A model generated the notes under the pieces. It ran no database searches and had not been told where the DNA came from. It saw only the letters and a list, made by a program, of their open reading frames with translations. Made by a program: the position numbers and the translations under genes. 64,000 nt of DNA. Source: an uncultured Acidobacteriia bacterium. GTDB lineage: Bacteria > Acidobacteriota > Terriglobia > Bryobacterales > Bryobacteraceae. Below are positions 62,481-64,000 of this stretch, piece after piece. The stretch spans positions 1-64,000 of the forward strand of contig CAIXXM010000102.1 of NCBI GenBank assembly GCA_903923395.1. Reading direction: 5' to 3'. Each line of letters begins with the position of its first letter. Position 1 is the first letter of the stretch.

Positions 62481-64000
62481 ATGCGGATATCATTCAGTCG
62501 CTGTTTGCTAGTAGCGCTTTACGTCGCTCCAGCGTTTCTGGCAGCACAGATCAACGTGCTGACGTACCAATATGATCAGACGCGAGCGGGTGCCAATCGA
62601 GCGGAGACGCTACTCACCCCTGCGAACGTCAACCTAAACCAGTTCGGCAAGGTCTTCTCACAACCGGTGGATGGCGTGATTTACGGCCAGCCGCTGCTGC
62701 TGACGAACGTTTCGATTCCGGGCAAGGGTGTCCATAACGTGGTGTACGTGGCGACGGAGCACGATTCGGTCTACGCCTTTGATGCCGATAACAACACAGG
62801 GGCGAACAACGCGCCGCTTTGGAAAGTGAGTTTTCTGGGGCCGGGTGTGACCACCATGCCGAATAGCGACGTGGGTTGTGACCAGATTACGCCGGAGATC
62901 GGGATTACCAGCACGCCGGTAATTGATGCGGCGGCAGGGACCATCTACGTGGTGGCGATGACGAAGGAGACGAGCGGCAGCACGGTGAACTACTTGCACC
63001 GTTTGCATGCGCTGGATGTCACGACGGGGGCGGAGCGGCCGAACAGTCCGGTGGTGATTCAGGCGTCGGTGCCCGGGACAGCGGATGGCGGGCAGAGTGT
63101 CACGTTCGTGTCCAAGAATTACAAGCAGCGGACGGGCCTGGTGCTGCTGAACGGGAATGTCTATACCGCTTGGGCGAGCCACTGTGATCTGGGGAAGTAT
63201 CACGGGTGGGTAATGGCTTATGACTCGGTCAGTTTGAAGCAGACAGCGGTTTATAACAACACGCCGAATGGCAACATGGCGTCGTTCTGGGCGGGCGGCG
63301 CGGCTCCAGCGGTCGACGCCTCGGGGAATATGTATCTGGTGGGCGGGAACGGGACCTTTGATTCGGCTGGTAACGGGCTGGATGATGGGGAGAGTTACCT
63401 GAAGCTTTCCACGGCGGGCGGGTTGAAGTTAGCCGATTACTTCACACCGTTCAATTATGTGGATTTGAATAACCGGGACCTGGATGTGGGTTCGACCGGT
63501 GTGGCGTTACTGGGGGATGAAGCGGGCTCCGTGGATCATCCCCATCTGATGACCGGGGCGGGCAAAGAAGGCCGCATGTATCTGATTGACCGGGACAACA
63601 TGGGTAAGTTCAACAACGGTTCTGACAGTCAGATTGTGCAATCGATTCCGCAGGGGGCGATCAATTCAATTTACGGGAATCCGGCTTACTTCAATAACAC
63701 GATCTATTACTGCGGTGTGCATGATGCGTTGAAGGCGTTTTCGGTGGTCAATGCGAAGGTTTCGACCTTCCGTACGTCAGAGGGTCCGACGCTGTTCGGC
63801 TTCCCGGGCTGTGTGCCAACGGTCTCCGCGAATGGGACGTCGAACGGCATTGTATGGGCGCTGGACCCCGGCGGGCAGTTGCGGGCCTATGATGCGACGA
63901 ATCTGGCGAAGGAGTTATATAACTCAGACCAGAACAAGAACCGGGATGCGATTGGCGGGACGGTGAAGTTTTCCGTGCCAACGGTGGCGAACGGCAAGGT
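62481..64000 (+). CDS. Secreted PQQ/WD-like beta-propeller protein (3' end cut by window)
   Basis: Not in the ORF track because it runs off the edge. From the ATG at 62481 it reads MRISFSRCLLVALYVAPAFLAAQ (signal peptide) and stays open for 506 codons. Blade-like repeats include VVYVATEHDSVYAFDADN, STPVIDAAAGTIYVVAMTKE, GLVLLNGNVYTAWASHCD, GRMYLIDRDNMGKF, NTIYYCGVHDALKAFSV and GIVWALDPGGQLRAYDA, typical of quinoprotein-like propellers. Such acidobacterial proteins often end with an IPT/TIG or Solibacter-type domain, which cannot be seen here. An earlier ATG at 62473 hits a stop after 12 codons. Confidence 0.85.
   Translation, partial: MRISFSRCLLVALYVAPAFLAAQINVLTYQYDQTRAGANRAETLLTPANVNLNQFGKVFSQPVDGVIYGQPLLLTNVSIPGKGVHNVVYVATEHDSVYAFDADNNTGANNAPLWKVSFLGPGVTTMPNSDVGCDQITPEIGITSTPVIDAAAGTIYVVAMTKETSGSTVNYLHRLHALDVTTGAERPNSPVVIQASVPGTADGGQSVTFVSKNYKQRTGLVLLNGNVYTAWASHCDLGKYHGWVMAYDSVSLKQTAVYNNTPNGNMASFWAGGAAPAVDASGNMYLVGGNGTFDSAGNGLDDGESYLKLSTAGGLKLADYFTPFNYVDLNNRDLDVGSTGVALLGDEAGSVDHPHLMTGAGKEGRMYLIDRDNMGKFNNGSDSQIVQSIPQGAINSIYGNPAYFNNTIYYCGVHDALKAFSVVNAKVSTFRTSEGPTLFGFPGCVPTVSANGTSNGIVWALDPGGQLRAYDATNLAKELYNSDQNKNRDAIGGTVKFSVPTVANGK

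Noticed and set aside
1-64000. tRNA/rRNA genes, CRISPR arrays, transposases, integrases, attachment sites
   Set aside because: None was seen by eye; a tRNA or repeat scan would be needed to exclude small ones.

Overview
The window reads as a chromosomal segment of an Acidobacteriota bacterium, most likely of the Solibacter/Bryobacter group. The evidence is lineage-typical protein families: Oar-like TonB-dependent receptors with an N-terminal carboxypeptidase-regulatory domain (3 copies), acidobacterial VWFA-related proteins (TIGR03436 type, 3 copies), and a Solibacter-type C-terminal domain (TIGR03437 type) on two metallophosphoesterases. Family names are from memory of motifs; no search was run. 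I found no tRNA, rRNA, CRISPR array or insertion sequence. Gene density is high and many neighbours overlap by 4-14 bp.

Layout. 1-313: four ~79-80 bp tandem repeats, each with a perfect GC-rich hairpin. 0.3-12.4 kb: a DUF4832/glycosidase-like protein, two tandem TIMP-like/carboxypeptidase-regulatory proteins, an M20 amidohydrolase, a type I sulfatase, a VWFA-related protein, a secreted rhodanese and an Oar-like receptor. 12.4-18.0 kb: a minus-strand L-arabinose operon (sodium/sugar symporter, 72-aa two-TM protein, FucI-like isomerase, AraB, AraD). 18.1-22.4 kb: an ABC exporter coupled to a membrane Ser/Thr kinase. 22.5-30.6 kb: a sialic-acid-type cluster with a divergent FCD-GntR regulator, a palindromic operator over the promoter, and receptor - sialidase - N-acetylneuraminate-lyase-like - MFS - Kelch (NanM-like) genes in one overlapping operon. 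30.5-35.7 kb: two secreted metallophosphoesterases.

36.0-43.3 kb is the most unusual part. A sigma-54 enhancer-binding protein is divergent to a secreted protein ending in an LPATA sorting signal. Just downstream lies an overlapping operon of a malic-enzyme homologue with several substituted active-site residues, a VWFA protein and a sortase (TLVTC active site). A PEP-CTERM protein follows convergently. Candidate -24/-12 promoters lie upstream of both the LPATA gene and the PEP-CTERM gene. My inference is a Gram-negative sortase surface-display locus, possibly co-controlled with exosortase cargo.

43.4-47.2 kb: a PLP-dependent threonine-dehydratase-like enzyme, an unknown protein, a split-barrel flavin-type protein, and a two-gene module resembling an ADP-ribosyltransferase-like toxin with a 62-aa partner. 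47.4-51.1 kb: smc with a Pro/Ala/Glu-rich insertion in its N-terminal head. 51.2-55.6 kb: two convergent cyclic-di-GMP genes (CHASE-GGDEF-EAL; PAS-PAS-GGDEF). 55.7-61.3 kb: an Oar-like receptor with a ~70-residue glycine-rich segment, coupled to a VWFA protein. 61.4-62.3 kb: two duplicated small secreted proteins sharing their upstream DNA. 62.5 kb to the end: a secreted beta-propeller protein cut off by the window edge.
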